A stretch of DNA of 64,000 nt from contig NC_015957.1 of assembly GCF_000147815.2 (NCBI RefSeq), positions 186,001 through 250,000 on the forward strand, read 5' to 3'. The notes below the pieces were generated by a model, which was not told the origin of the DNA, ran no database searches, and worked only from the letters and a program-made list of their open reading frames with translations. Source of the DNA: Streptomyces violaceusniger Tu 4113. GTDB lineage: Bacteria > Actinomycetota > Actinomycetes > Streptomycetales > Streptomycetaceae. Positions 1 to 9,551 of the stretch are shown piece by piece. The translations under genes and the position numbers were made by a program. Within the stretch, counting starts at the first letter, position 1. Each line of letters begins with the position of its first letter.

Positions 1-263
1 TCCGATGGGAGCAAGCGCTGGAGCTGCTGAGCCCCAAGGTTCGATGAGCGGGGAAGGAATTGCGGAAGGGCTATGAGCAGTGTGCCGCTTCATGGCACTT
101 GGTGGTCGGGTGGCGGATCCGTGCGGGTGGCCGCGTTGCGCGCAGAGAGGGCATCAACGTTCCGTAGGAAACGGGTAAGGGTCATGTAAAGTGCCGTGCG
201 GTGTGCCGGGAAGCCTGGTCGGCGGTAGGGGATTGCTCTCTCCAACGATCGGGGACGGTACTC
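1..263. other. Leader region without a supported gene
   Basis: I see no convincing gene in the first 263 bases. Short open frames lack family resemblance and a ribosome-binding site. The end of the stretch carries GGGGACGG at about 251-258, which serves as the likely ribosome-binding site of the antiporter gene starting at 264. Confidence 0.4.
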
Positions 264-2006
264 ATGGTGCTCATCGCGGTCTTCGGCGTGGCGCTTCTCA
301 TCGCGGTCCTGGTCTCGGGGCTGGCCGCCCGCTCGATTCTCTCCACCTCGCTGCTCTTCCTCGTCGCGGGCGCGCTCGTCGGCGATGGGGCCTTCGGACT
401 GATCCACATCACCGCGGACAGCCCGATCGTGGCGGTCACGGCGGATCTGGCGCTGTTCGCGGTGCTGTTCACCGACGGCATGCATGTCTCGTTCCCGGCG
501 CTGCGCGGCGCCTGGCGGAATCCGGCACGTGCGCTCGCCCTCGGCATGCCGTTGGCGTTCGTGGGGATGGCGCTGATCACCCACTTCCTGGTGGGGCTGG
601 ACTGGACGACGTCGTTCCTGGTCGGCGCGGTGCTGGCGCCGACCGATCCGGTCTTCGCGTCGGCGATCGTGGGCCGTAAGGAGGTTCCGGCTCGGCTGCG
701 GCAGCTTTTGAACGTGGAGAGCGGGATCAACGACGGGCTTGCGCTGCCGGTCGTCCTGGTGCTGATCGCGGCGGCCGGTCCGGCCTCGGGTGAGGCGGAG
801 ACGTCGTTGTCGAAGATCGCCCTGGAGCTGCTCGGCGGCCTGGCCCTGGGCATCGTGCTGCCACTGGTGGTCAATGCGCTCGTGCGGCTCCCGGTGCTCG
901 GTGCCGAGCCCAAGCTCCAGCCCCTGCTGCCGCTGGCGACCGGTGTGATTCTCTACGCCGGCTGCCATCTGACCCACGCCAACCCCTACCTGGCCGCCTT
1001 CTCGGCGGGCGCGGTGCTCGCCTCCGTCTCGCCGGAGTCCGGTCGCGCGTTCGAGCCGCTGGGTGAGGCGGTGGCGGAGCTGAGCAAGTTCGTGGCGCTG
1101 CTGGTGTTCGGCGCACTGCTGACACCACGGCTTTTCGGGGATCTGACGGTGGGCGGATACGTCACAGTGGTGCTGGCCATTGTGCTGGTCCGCCCGGCGT
1201 CGCTGCTGATCTCACTGATCGGCACCCGCTTCGCGCGGCGGGAGAAGCTGGCGGCGGCCTGGTTCGGGCCGAAGGGCTTCGCCTCCGTCGTGTACGGCCT
1301 GCTGGTGCTCCAGTCCGGCATCCCGCAGGGCGAGGAGGCGTACACCCTGATCGCGGTGTGCATCGCGTTCTCCATCGCCGCCCACAGCAGCACGGACGTG
1401 CCCGTCGCCCGTCTCTTCGAGGTCGAGGACCTCGTCGGCATCCCGGACGACGCTGACGAGGACGGCCACGATGGGGCAGGAAGAAGCAGACCGCCGGGGC
1501 AGCCCGGACGGCGTCCCGAGTGGAGGAGCACGACGATGCGCGCACGTGATCTGGCGATGGCATACGAGTCGGTCCGCGTCGATGATGACGCGCTGGAGGC
1601 GGCTCGCCTCATGGCCGAGCACCAACTGCCCGGGCTGCTGGTCCTGGACCGTGACGGGGAGCCGAAGGCGATCCTGCCCGCCTCCCAGGTGATCAAGGCG
1701 CTCGTCCCGGCCTATGTGATCGAGGACCCCGCGCTGGCGGCGGTCATCGACGAGAAACACGCCGACCGGCTGTGCGAGGCACTGCGTGGCCGCCGGGTCG
1801 GCGACCTGCTGTCCGACAAGGCGACCCGGCCGCCGATCGCCGATCCCGACGACACGGCGCTGGAGGTGGCCGCGTTGATGGCGCAGGCGCGCAGCCCGCT
1901 GGTGGCGGTGGCAAGGCGGGACAAGGCGGGCCTGCATCTGCTCGGGGTGATCACCGCCTCGCAGCTCCTCCAACGACTCCTCGGACATGCGGAGCCCCAT
2001 GAGTGA
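264..2006 (+). CDS. CPA1 cation:proton antiporter with C-terminal CBS domains
   Basis: A membrane antiporter expected to exchange Na+ or K+ for H+ across the cytoplasmic membrane. Residues 1-400 form about 12 hydrophobic segments of the CPA1/NhaP type, including the [10 protein letters not shown] and [11 protein letters not shown] motifs (ND pair) typical of the transport core. After a hydrophilic linker come two CBS motifs at about 425-578, a nucleotide-sensing regulatory unit. The frame is open upstream to 201, but the ATG at 264 begins the first membrane helix and follows GGGGACGG. An in-frame ATG at 1536, preceded by TGGAGGAG, could also produce the CBS part alone. Its stop overlaps the next gene, so the two are probably co-translated. 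Substrate ion is inferred, not visible. Confidence 0.85.
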   Translation: MVLIAVFGVALLIAVLVSGLAARSILSTSLLFLVAGALVGDGAFGLIHITADSPIVAVTADLALFAVLFTDGMHVSFPALRGAWRNPARALALGMPLAFVGMALITHFLVGLDWTTSFLVGAVLAPTDPVFASAIVGRKEVPARLRQLLNVESGINDGLALPVVLVLIAAAGPASGEAETSLSKIALELLGGLALGIVLPLVVNALVRLPVLGAEPKLQPLLPLATGVILYAGCHLTHANPYLAAFSAGAVLASVSPESGRAFEPLGEAVAELSKFVALLVFGALLTPRLFGDLTVGGYVTVVLAIVLVRPASLLISLIGTRFARREKLAAAWFGPKGFASVVYGLLVLQSGIPQGEEAYTLIAVCIAFSIAAHSSTDVPVARLFEVEDLVGIPDDADEDGHDGAGRSRPPGQPGRRPEWRSTTMRARDLAMAYESVRVDDDALEAARLMAEHQLPGLLVLDRDGEPKAILPASQVIKALVPAYVIEDPALAAVIDEKHADRLCEALRGRRVGDLLSDKATRPPIADPDDTALEVAALMAQARSPLVAVARRDKAGLHLLGVITASQLLQRLLGHAEPHE

Positions 2007-3300
2007 CTGGCACAGTTGGGCGGCGATCGCCGTCTTCGTCGTCGCCTACGCGGCGATCATCAGCGAGCGCGTCCACCGGACGGCCGCCGCCCTGGGAGGG
2101 GCGGCCGTCATGCTCACCATCGGCGCCACCGACGACAAGGCCGCCTTCTTCGACGAGCGTTCCGGAATCGACTGGAACGTCATCTTCCTGCTGCTCGGCA
2201 TGATGGCGATCGTCGGGGTCCTGCGGCAGACGGGCCTGTTCGAGTATCTGGCGATCTGGGCGGTCAAACGCGCCCACGGCAAGCCATTCCGCGTGATGAC
2301 CATGCTGATAGTCATCACCGCGACCGCCTCCGCGCTGCTGGACAACGTCACCACGGTCCTGCTGGTCGCCCCGGTGACCCTGCTGGTGTGCGAACGTCTC
2401 GCGCTGCCGGCGGCGCCCTTCCTGATCGCGGAGGTGATGGCGTCCAACATCGGCGGCACCGCCACGCTCGTCGGTGACCCGCCGAACATCATCATCGCCA
2501 GCCGGGGCGGGCTGACCTTCAACGACTTCCTCGTCCATCTCGCCCCGATCGCCGTTGTCCTGACCGCCGTTCTGGTGGTGCTGTGCCGGGTGATGTTCCG
2601 CAAGGCGCTGGTGTACGACGAGGACCGCGCCGCCGAGGTGATGGCGCTGGAGGAACGGGAGGCCATCCGCGACCACCGGCTGCTGTACCAGGGCCTGGCC
2701 GTCCTGGCCCTGGTCGTCTTCGGGTTCGTGGCGCACCCGGTGCTGCACTACGCGCCGAGCGTGGTGGCCCTGCTCGGCGCCGGGCTGCTCATCGCCGTCT
2801 CCGAGGTGGAGACGGGTGAGGCGCTGAAGGAGGTGGAGTGGCCGACCCTGGCGTTCTTCGCCGGGCTGTTCATCATGGTCGGGTCGCTCATCGAGACCGG
2901 CGTCATCGGGGAGATCTCCCGCGCGCTGGCGGACGCCACCGGCGGCAGCGAACTCGGCGCGGTGATGCTGCTGCTGTTCGGCTCGGCAGTGCTGTCGGGG
3001 GTCGTCGACAACATTCCATACGTCGCGACCATGGCCCCCATCACCGCCGACCTGGCCCACGGCTTCGGCGGCGGCGACGGTGTCCACGTGCTGTGGTGGG
3101 CACTGGCCCTCGGCGCCGACCTGGGCGGCAACGCCACCGCCATCGGCGCCTCCGCCAACGTGGTCGTCCTGGGCATCGCCGAACGCAACCGCCAGCCCAT
3201 CTCCTTCTGGCAGTTCACCCGGTACGGCCTGGTCGTCACCGCCGTGACGGTCACGATCGCCGCCGGATACCTGTGGCTGCGGTACTTCGCCTTGAGCTGA
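1999..3300 (+). CDS. ArsB/NhaD (SLC13-like) family permease
   Basis: A 433-residue integral membrane transporter of the ion transporter superfamily that includes ArsB, NhaD and the P-protein. Signature stretches are [10 protein letters not shown] (about residue 110), [10 protein letters not shown] (about 160), [10 protein letters not shown] (about 340) and [14 protein letters not shown] (about 380), the duplicated hairpin motifs of the fold. The start at ATG 1999 follows GGAGCC and overlaps the antiporter stop by 8 bases; the upstream ATG at 1987 is less likely. Pairing with a CPA1 antiporter suggests a two-gene ion homeostasis operon, Na+/H+ exchange being the simplest reading. No ars genes are nearby, so arsenite export is not favoured. 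Confidence 0.85.
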   Translation: MSDWHSWAAIAVFVVAYAAIISERVHRTAAALGGAAVMLTIGATDDKAAFFDERSGIDWNVIFLLLGMMAIVGVLRQTGLFEYLAIWAVKRAHGKPFRVMTMLIVITATASALLDNVTTVLLVAPVTLLVCERLALPAAPFLIAEVMASNIGGTATLVGDPPNIIIASRGGLTFNDFLVHLAPIAVVLTAVLVVLCRVMFRKALVYDEDRAAEVMALEEREAIRDHRLLYQGLAVLALVVFGFVAHPVLHYAPSVVALLGAGLLIAVSEVETGEALKEVEWPTLAFFAGLFIMVGSLIETGVIGEISRALADATGGSELGAVMLLLFGSAVLSGVVDNIPYVATMAPITADLAHGFGGGDGVHVLWWALALGADLGGNATAIGASANVVVLGIAERNRQPISFWQFTRYGLVVTAVTVTIAAGYLWLRYFALS

Positions 3301-3328
3301 CCCTACGACGATCACAGGGAGCGGACCG

Positions 3329-4441
3329 ATGAGACAGCCCCGGGTACCTGATGACTTCCTCGGCGGGTACGAGCGGATGCTCACCGACGTCGCCGAGACC
3401 GGCCGACTGCTGCTCCGTCCCGAGCTGGACGAACTGCGAGATCTGGGGGAGCGGGCGGCCGAGGCCGGATACGGGCTTGGGCCGCTCATCGGGCTGTACC
3501 TGGGCGAGACCCGCAGGCTGTGGGGGTCGCTGCCCGGCGCCGTCCGGGCGTCCGGCGCGTCGGCGTCGGCCCGTACCGCTGACGCGCTGCTGGGCGCCGT
3601 GGACACCGCCGTAGGCGCCCTCGGTGAGGGCCATGAACGGGCGCAGCGCCTGGCGGTGCGGCAGGAGGAGGCGGCGCGGCGGGAGTTCGTGGACGACCTG
3701 CTCTACGGGCGCAGCGACTTGGGGCGGTTGGCCGAGCGGGCGGAACGGTTCGGGCTGCGGCTGGCACGGAGTCACGCGGTGGCGGTCGTCGAGGGGGAGG
3801 AGCCGTACGACGATGTGCATCCGGTCGTGCGGCGGGTCGAGCGGGAGCTGATCGCCCGCTTCGGTGAGCACGATGTGCTGCTGACCACGAAGGAAGGCCG
3901 GCTGGTGTGCGTCGCGGCCGGCGAGGAGCGTGAGCGGGCGATCCTGGACGCCTTCACGAACCGGGTGCGTGAACCCGGCAGTGGGCACACGGGCGCACGG
4001 TGGGTGGCCATCGGCCGTGAGCACCCAGGGGCCGGTGGCGTGGTGAGCAGTTATGAGGAGGCCCTGGGTGCCCTGGAGCTCGCCGACCGTCTGGGTCTGC
4101 CCGGTCCTGTTCTGCGCGCCGCCGACCTGTTGGTCTTTCCGGTGCTCCGGCGCGACCGGGCCGCCATGACCGACCTGGTGCGCACGGTGCTCGGCCCGCT
4201 CACGCGGGCCCGGGGCGGGGCCGGGCCCCTTCTGGAGACGCTCAGCGCGTGCGCGGCGGCGGGGTATGTCAACGCCGAGGCGGCGCGGCGGCTGAACATC
4301 GGTGTCCGCACGCTCTCCTACCGGCTGGAGCGCATCAAGACCCTGACCGGTTACGACCCGGGCGATGCCCTGCAGCGCTTCACCTTGGAGACGGCGGCCA
4401 TGGGGGCCCGGCTGCTGGGGTGGCCGGGGAGCCCGTTGTAG
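3329..4441 (+). CDS. PucR/CdaR-type helix-turn-helix regulator
   Basis: A 370-residue cytoplasmic transcription factor. The C-terminal 60 residues (LSACAAAGYVNAEAARRLNI, then VRTLSYRLERIKTLTGYDP) are the HTH_30 domain that ends PucR and CdaR proteins. The middle resembles the GGDEF-like domain of that group, and the N-terminal 100 residues are helical. It lies 28 bases after the permease on the same strand, so it could be part of that operon or control it. Ligand and targets cannot be read from the sequence. Confidence 0.8.
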   Translation: MRQPRVPDDFLGGYERMLTDVAETGRLLLRPELDELRDLGERAAEAGYGLGPLIGLYLGETRRLWGSLPGAVRASGASASARTADALLGAVDTAVGALGEGHERAQRLAVRQEEAARREFVDDLLYGRSDLGRLAERAERFGLRLARSHAVAVVEGEEPYDDVHPVVRRVERELIARFGEHDVLLTTKEGRLVCVAAGEERERAILDAFTNRVREPGSGHTGARWVAIGREHPGAGGVVSSYEEALGALELADRLGLPGPVLRAADLLVFPVLRRDRAAMTDLVRTVLGPLTRARGGAGPLLETLSACAAAGYVNAEAARRLNIGVRTLSYRLERIKTLTGYDPGDALQRFTLETAAMGARLLGWPGSPL

Positions 4442-4580
4442 GCGTGGCCTGCCCATGCGGTTCCGGTGCTACCAGGCCGTCAGGAAGGCGTAAAGATTGC
4501 CGGGATCCGGCAATGTGCGGTTCGTGGCCTCGGTGTCACGATGTGCCCGGCACCAAGACGGGGGAATCGGGGGAGGCGCT

Positions 4581-4970
4581 GTGGCTGAGTGTCCGCGGAC
4601 CGCGCCGGAGCGTCCGGCGGTCCTGTCCGGCCTGACGCTCCTCGTCGTGGCCGGGTACCGGCTGGTGGCGCAGATCGGCGGGGCCGGCGGCGGGGCTCAC
4701 GGGGGAGACGGAGTCCGCGCCGGCACCGCCGGCACACGGCGCACCGCCGTGGCCGTGACCGGAATCGCGCTGGCTGCCTGGTGCGTGGCGCTCGCCGGGG
4801 ACGCGTTGACGGATTGGCACTGGCTGCGCGTCGCCGTGCTGCCGGCCGTGGCGGGAGCGGCCTGGGCGGGTGTCGGGCTGCAGCGTCGGCTGACCCACCG
4901 CCTCCTCCCGCCCGCCGGGCCGCTCGATCGCCCTCGGCCCGGCGTCGATCGCGTCGTGTCCCGGATGTGA
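4581..4970 (+). CDS. Small hypothetical membrane protein
   Basis: A 129-residue open frame with three hydrophobic stretches (LSGLTLLVVAGYRLVAQI, AVAVTGIALAAWCVALAG, VAVLPAVAGAAWAGVGL) and a basic tail. The GTG at 4581 follows GGGGGAGG closely; the same frame is open further upstream to 4497. I recognise no family. Amino-acid composition looks like a membrane protein rather than an antisense shadow, but expression is unproven. Confidence 0.45.
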   Translation: MAECPRTAPERPAVLSGLTLLVVAGYRLVAQIGGAGGGAHGGDGVRAGTAGTRRTAVAVTGIALAAWCVALAGDALTDWHWLRVAVLPAVAGAAWAGVGLQRRLTHRLLPPAGPLDRPRPGVDRVVSRM

Positions 4971-5138
4971 CCCGTACAACCACCCTCGTTGCGCAGGGTC
5001 AAAGGGCCTGTCCTGGCCGTGCCCTGCCCCGGTGGCAGCGGCACGGCGACGCCCTTGGGAGGGTTCATTGGCTCAAGAAAGCGATCCATCCGAGGGCGTA
5101 TCCGTAGTCCGTGGCGAGCGCGTCCAGGCCGATGCGGA

Positions 5139-5492
5139 TCAGATGGCGATGCGGCTCGTCCACTGGGCAACCGCGTTCGTGGCGCCCGGTTCGCGGAGTT
5201 CGGGAAAGCGGGCCTCGCATGCCGTCTTGACCGGGACGGGGAGGAACAGGTTGCGCCACACCTTCCGCAAGGACATCGCGTTGAGATATGCGTTGAGGTC
5301 GTCGCGCGTCTGGGCCTCGCGGATGACCCGCTCGTACATCAGCCGGAAGTCGGCCTCGTCGGCCAGGTCGTAGACGTAGCGAGGTCCCCAGTCGATGTGG
5401 CGCGGCAGCGTGCTGCCGCCGACCGTCGGCCCGCTGAGCTCGTCGAGCGACTCCGGCAGTACGTACGGCTTCGCCGCTGCATACCCGCTCAT
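5139..5492 (-). CDS. Conserved hypothetical Streptomyces protein
   Basis: A 117-residue soluble protein beginning MSGYAAAKPYVLPESLDELS. It contains LPRHIDWGPRYVYDLADEAD and YERVIREAQTRDDLNAYLN, a composition (acidic, few Arg/Pro runs) that marks a real gene. It resembles short proteins I recall from other Streptomyces genomes, sometimes beside nucleotidyltransferase toxins, but no such partner is present here and I cannot assign a function. The upstream part of the frame (to 5636) is Arg-rich and probably untranslated. It lies on the same strand as the DeoR gene, 241 bases downstream of it. Confidence 0.6.
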   Translation of the reverse strand: MSGYAAAKPYVLPESLDELSGPTVGGSTLPRHIDWGPRYVYDLADEADFRLMYERVIREAQTRDDLNAYLNAMSLRKVWRNLFLPVPVKTACEARFPELREPGATNAVAQWTSRIAI

Positions 5493-5733
5493 GGATCCAG
5501 CATTCCTGATGGGGACCGGCGAGCGCATCGGCAGTGCGGATCGGCGGACGGGGAGTGAACGTGACCGCCGGACACGCGCGACAGCTATCTGGCACGCAAC
5601 GGGCACGGTCTGACAGACAACGAACGACTGTCCCATTCTGTGACACCTCGCCGCCCTGCCTGCTTGTGCGCCCCTCGGTCATACGGTGGTTCGCACCGGA
5701 CCAGCGACCGTCGGCTACCGCGCAGCGGCTTTG

Positions 5734-6495
5734 TCAGACGGCCTTGACGACGGTGCCGGTGGCTTCGAGGGTGGCCACTTCGTCGGCAGGTGCGGTGGTG
5801 TCGGTGACGAGGGTGTGCAGGTGCGTGGAGGGGCCGACGTAGGCGTAGGCGGTGCGGCCGAGTTTGCTGCCGTCCGCCGCGACGATGATGCGGCGCGATG
5901 AGGTGATGCCCGCCTTCTTCACCGCCGCGTCGTCGAGGTCGTAGGCGGTCAGGCCTTCGGCTGCGCTCAGGCCGCAGCAGCCGACGACCGCGGTGTCGAA
6001 ACGCAGCGCCGAGAGGGAAGCGAGCGTGAGGGGGCCGGTCAGGGCTCCTTCGGCGGCGCGAGGCCGTCCACCGGGCACCATCAGCGTGGTCGGACCCGGG
6101 GGGTCGCCGAGTATCTGGATGGCCTGCAATGACAAGGGCATCACTGTGACCGGCCGTTGACGCAGCAGGCGGGCGACCTCCAGGCAGGTGGTGCCGCTGT
6201 CCAGGAGGACGGTCTCGCCGTCGGCGATGAGCGAGCAGACCTCGGCTGCGATCCGGCGCTTGGCGTCGACGGCCTCGCGGGCGCGCAGCGCGAAGGGCGG
6301 CTCCTCCCCCCTGAGTAGCAGAGTGCGTGCCCCGCCGCGGACGCGTTCGAGGACACCTTGCGCGGCCAGCGTGTCGAGGTCGCGCCGGATGGTCATCTCC
6401 GACGCGCCGGTCAGCTCAGCGAGCGCCTGGACCGTGACACTGCCCGCCTCCCTGACGGTCTGCGCGATCAGCCCGTGCCGGTCTGCGTTGCTCAT
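5734..6495 (-). CDS. DeoR/GlpR-family transcriptional repressor
   Basis: A 253-residue regulator. Residues 1-60 are the DeoR winged helix (ALAELTGASEMTIRRDLDTL is the recognition helix region). The rest is the DeoR C-terminal sensor domain of the ribose-5-phosphate isomerase-like fold, with LLDSGTTCLEVARLL and VGCCGLSAAEGLTAYDLDDA, where sugar phosphates usually bind. ATG 6495 begins MSNADRHGLIAQTVRE; an ATG at 6531 would add 12 unlikely residues. It is divergent from the MFS gene, and the 90-base gap holds two identical operator-like palindromes, so it very likely represses both itself and the transporter. Ligand unknown. Confidence 0.88.
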   Translation of the reverse strand: MSNADRHGLIAQTVREAGSVTVQALAELTGASEMTIRRDLDTLAAQGVLERVRGGARTLLLRGEEPPFALRAREAVDAKRRIAAEVCSLIADGETVLLDSGTTCLEVARLLRQRPVTVMPLSLQAIQILGDPPGPTTLMVPGGRPRAAEGALTGPLTLASLSALRFDTAVVGCCGLSAAEGLTAYDLDDAAVKKAGITSSRRIIVAADGSKLGRTAYAYVGPSTHLHTLVTDTTAPADEVATLEATGTVVKAV

Positions 6496-6520
6496 ACCGC
6501 GATTGAACACCACTTGGAAA

Positions 6521-6572
6521 CGAACAATCAAGATGTTCGCGACCGAGCCTTACGAACACAAAATATGTTCGT
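6521..6572. promoter_or_regulatory. Twin DeoR operators (CGAACA-N7-TGTTCG)
   Basis: Two palindromes with the same core, CGAACA-N7-TGTTCG, lie at 6521-6539 and 6552-6572 (the second extends to ACGAACA/TGTTCGT). Their centres are 32 bp apart, three helical turns, so two repressor dimers could sit on one face. They fill the gap between the divergent DeoR and MFS genes, and the second ends 13 bases before the MFS start. Assignment to the neighbouring DeoR protein is inference. Confidence 0.75.
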
Positions 6573-6585
6573 TATGGTGATCGGC

Positions 6586-7782
6586 ATGGACCGCTCGCTT
6601 CGATCCGCCCGTGTGGCGAACTTCGTCTACTTTGTCCTTTGCGGCACCCTGATGGGCACCTGGGTGGTGCATATCCCCGCCATCGAGGAGCGCGTGGGCA
6701 TCAGCCACGCGACGCTGGGGAGCCTGTTGGTGCTGCTGGGGCTCGGGGCCTTCACTGGTATGCAGGTGGCCGGTCGTCTGGCCGACCGCCTCGGGGCGCG
6801 CGTCGTGCTCCCTGTCGCCGGCGTTCTGTCCAGTGCGGCTGTGGTGCTGCCCGGCCTGCCCCGGGATCCCTGGATGCTGGCGGGTGCTCTGCTGGTCTTC
6901 GGCTTCTGCAATGGCTGTCTCGACGTGAGCATGAACGCCCACGCCGTGCATGTGGAGAAGGCGTACAACCGGCCCGTCATGTCGGCCTTCCACGCCATGT
7001 TCTCCGTCGGCGGTGTCATTGCCTCGCTCATCGGAGCGGGCACCGCGAGCGTCGGGATGAGCCCGGCTACGGGCATGGCCACCGTGGGAGCCGTGGGCAT
7101 CGTGACCGTACTGGTGCCGACACGCGGCTTGCTGCCGACCACGCCGGCACCCGCCGCCACCGCCGCGGAGAGTGAGGAGACACGGGCCGGAAAGCCACGC
7201 AGGGCCCCAGGGCGCATCTGGATCCTGGCCGCCCTGGCTCTGATGGTCATGCTCAGCGAGGGAGCTGCCAACGACTGGAGCGCTCTGCACCTGAAGGACG
7301 TCCTCGGTGCGCCCGCGAGCACCGCCGCCGTCGGGTACGGCACCTACGCGGCGGCGATGACCACCGGCCGACTGCTCGCCGACCGCGTCTCCGGCCGGTT
7401 CGGACCCATGGCCGTCCTGCGTTACGGCGCGGTCACGGCCGCCGTCGGAATCACGATCGTGGCCGTCTCGCCGTGGATATGGGCCGCGTTCGCGGGCTGG
7501 GCGCTGTTCGGCCTGGGACTGTCCGGCTGCGTCCCCCAGCTCTTCAGCGCGGCCGGCCGCGCCGACCCCTCCGCTGCCGGGGCCAACGTCTCCCGCGTCG
7601 CCGGGCTCGGCTACCTGGGCATGCTCTCCGGCCCCGCCGTCATCGGCTGGCTGACCCATCTTGTGGCGTTGAACCACACCTTCGTACTGCTGACCCTGCT
7701 GTGCGCCATCACCGCTACGGCCGCCGGAGTCCTGCGCACCGGATCCGACCGCACGCGCGAGCTAGCACGCAGCAGCCACTGA
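6586..7782 (+). CDS. MFS transporter
   Basis: A 398-residue, 12-helix major facilitator of the YbjJ/FucP-like type. The loop after helix 2 reads GRLADRLGARVVLP, the typical motif A. FCNGCLDVSMNAHAVHVE and FHAMFSVGGVIAS are characteristic of the sugar/drug group with conserved N and H residues. I chose ATG 6586 (MDRSLRSARVANF), preceded by GGTGA; ATGs at 6565 and 6574 lie in or beside the second operator. A strong hairpin follows the stop directly. Regulation by the divergent DeoR protein suggests the substrate is a sugar or sugar-derived compound, but that is inference. Confidence 0.85.
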   Translation: MDRSLRSARVANFVYFVLCGTLMGTWVVHIPAIEERVGISHATLGSLLVLLGLGAFTGMQVAGRLADRLGARVVLPVAGVLSSAAVVLPGLPRDPWMLAGALLVFGFCNGCLDVSMNAHAVHVEKAYNRPVMSAFHAMFSVGGVIASLIGAGTASVGMSPATGMATVGAVGIVTVLVPTRGLLPTTPAPAATAAESEETRAGKPRRAPGRIWILAALALMVMLSEGAANDWSALHLKDVLGAPASTAAVGYGTYAAAMTTGRLLADRVSGRFGPMAVLRYGAVTAAVGITIVAVSPWIWAAFAGWALFGLGLSGCVPQLFSAAGRADPSAAGANVSRVAGLGYLGMLSGPAVIGWLTHLVALNHTFVLLTLLCAITATAAGVLRTGSDRTRELARSSH

Positions 7783-7784
7783 TC

Positions 7785-7823
7785 GCCTGTGCGGCACGGC
7801 CCCTGACACCGTGCCGCACAGGC
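7785..7823 (+). terminator. Hairpin terminator after the MFS gene
   Basis: A perfect 15-bp inverted repeat (GCCTGTGCGGCACGG at 7785-7799 and its complement at 7809-7823, 9-base loop) starts three bases after the MFS stop codon. No U-run follows, which is usual for Streptomyces terminators. It suggests the flavin oxidoreductase gene downstream has its own promoter or receives only partial readthrough. Confidence 0.65.
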
Positions 7824-7892
7824 TCCTCCGCTCGCCCCGGCTGGCCGCCAGACCGGTGAGGAAAAACGAACCACCGCCAACAGAAGGAGCCG

Positions 7893-8888
7893 TTGTTGCC
7901 TCAGACAGACGCCACTCCCGCCCGCGGCCGTGTCGGTGTCCTGCTTCCTCGCGACCTGCCCGTCCGGGACGTGCTGCCCTACGCCCGGCGAGCCGAAGAG
8001 CTGGGGTTCGACCAGGTGTGGGTGGTGGAGGACCTCGGCTGGCGCGGCGGACTCGCGCAGGCCGGCCCTGTCCTCGCCAGCACCACCAGCATCACCGTCG
8101 GTATTGGCATCATGCCCGCCGGCGCCCGCAACGTGTGCTTCGCCGCGATGGAACTGGCCACCCTCGCCCAGCTCTACCCTGGCCGGCTGGTCACCGGTAT
8201 CGGCCACGGCATGCCGGACTGGATGTGCCAGGTAGGAGCCTGGCCCGCCAGCCCCCTGACGCTGATCAAGGAGTACACGACCGCGCTGCGCCTGCTCATG
8301 CGCGGCGAGCCCGGCCCGGCAGACGGCCGCTATGTGCGCTGCGAAGGCGTCGTCATCACCGAGACCCCCGACCTCGTCCCCCCGGTCATCCTCGGCGTAC
8401 GTGGCCCAAAATCGCAGGCAGCCGCGGGCGAGGTGGCCGACGGGCTCCTCCTGGCCGAGCCCGCGGCCCCCGCCTACATCGCCTCCTCACTCCGGCACCT
8501 GGGCAGCACTTCTGACGCGAGCGCGCCCGAAGTCGTCACCTACGACGCAGCCGCCGTCGACGACGACGAGGACGCCGCTCTCGCCCGCGTCCGCGACGGA
8601 CTGACCGCCATCGGCGAGTCGGACTGGGCCGCTCACATCGACCCGCTGCCGTTCGCCGCGCGGCTGCGCGCACACCGCGCCGCCTGCGCCGACGCCCGGC
8701 AGTTCGCCCAGACCATGCCCGCCGCCTGGGTCCGCCAACTGAGCGTCGCCGGCACCCCCGACCAGGCACGCGAAGCGATCACAGCCCGCCACGCAGCAGG
8801 CGCGACCAGCGTCGTCCTCACCCCCACTGGCCCCGACGCCCTGACATCCCTTGCCTCGCTCGCCCGCGCCCTGGACTCCCGCCCCTGA
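7893..8888 (+). CDS. LLM-class (luciferase-like) flavin/F420-dependent oxidoreductase
   Basis: A 331-residue cytoplasmic TIM-barrel protein of the bacterial luciferase-like superfamily. Family features are RAEELGFDQVWVVEDLG near the N terminus, STTSITVGIGIMPAG, the conserved ELATLAQLYPGRLVTGIGHG, and VPPVILGVRGPKSQAAAGEVADG. The TTG start at 7893 (or 7896) is placed by AAGGAG at 7884-7889. Whether FMNH2 or F420 is used cannot be told; Streptomyces makes F420. It is followed after 33 bases by a HAD hydrolase on the same strand, so the two probably form an operon. Confidence 0.8.
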   Translation: MLPQTDATPARGRVGVLLPRDLPVRDVLPYARRAEELGFDQVWVVEDLGWRGGLAQAGPVLASTTSITVGIGIMPAGARNVCFAAMELATLAQLYPGRLVTGIGHGMPDWMCQVGAWPASPLTLIKEYTTALRLLMRGEPGPADGRYVRCEGVVITETPDLVPPVILGVRGPKSQAAAGEVADGLLLAEPAAPAYIASSLRHLGSTSDASAPEVVTYDAAAVDDDEDAALARVRDGLTAIGESDWAAHIDPLPFAARLRAHRAACADARQFAQTMPAAWVRQLSVAGTPDQAREAITARHAAGATSVVLTPTGPDALTSLASLARALDSRP

Positions 8889-8921
8889 ACCGAAACCGCT
8901 GGGACCGGAGGAAGCCCCACC

Positions 8922-9551
8922 ATGTCCACCGACCGACGCATCGTCCTGTTCGACCTCTTCGGGGTCATCGCCCTACACCAACGCCCGGGCGCCCTGGCGG
9001 AGATGGCCGCCCGGTGCACCGCACCCGCAGACGACTTCGCCGACGCCTATTGGGCCTGCCGCCCGCCCTACGACGCCGCGCAGTGGTCCGCGCGTGAGTA
9101 CTGGACGGCCGTACTGCGATGGCTGTCACTCCCCGTGGACGGCGACACGATCGAGGAGCTGCGGCTCGCCGACATCGACAGCTGGTCACGCGTCGACAAC
9201 CGCATGGTCGCCTACATCCAGTCCCTGCGGGACGTCGCCGAGGTCGCCCTGCTGTCCAACATTCCCGCAGACCATGCGGACGCATTCCTCGCCGCACAGC
9301 CCTGGCTGCGGAACCTGGACCACGTCGCCTTCTCCGGAAAGATCCATGCGGCGAAACCGGACCCAGCGGCGTTCTGTCACTGCGTCGTCGCCATGCGGGC
9401 CGCGCCCGCCGACTTCCTCTTCGTCGACGACCGCGAAGAGAACGTGCGCGCAGCGCAGGCCACCGGCATGAACGGGCACGTCTTCACCAGACTCGACGAG
9501 CTGGCAGCAACCATCGACAGCTGGCTGCCGACCAGCAGCCCCGCCTCGTGA
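8922..9551 (+). CDS. HAD-superfamily hydrolase
   Basis: A 209-residue haloacid-dehalogenase-type phosphohydrolase. Motif I is FDLFGVIAL (nucleophile Asp11; the usual second Asp is Phe, as in some YihX-type proteins, so the acid/base residue may differ). Motif II is LLSN, motif III the Lys in KIHAAKPDP, and motif IV FVDDREEN. The helical cap lies between I and II. The ATG follows GGAGGAAG. Substrate is unknown; its neighbour is an LLM oxidoreductase. Confidence 0.8.
   Translation: MSTDRRIVLFDLFGVIALHQRPGALAEMAARCTAPADDFADAYWACRPPYDAAQWSAREYWTAVLRWLSLPVDGDTIEELRLADIDSWSRVDNRMVAYIQSLRDVAEVALLSNIPADHADAFLAAQPWLRNLDHVAFSGKIHAAKPDPAAFCHCVVAMRAAPADFLFVDDREENVRAAQATGMNGHVFTRLDELAATIDSWLPTSSPAS

Noticed and set aside
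1999..3300. Arsenite efflux pump
   Set aside because: The fold is shared with ArsB, but there is no arsR, arsC or arsA nearby, and its partner is a CPA1 antiporter.
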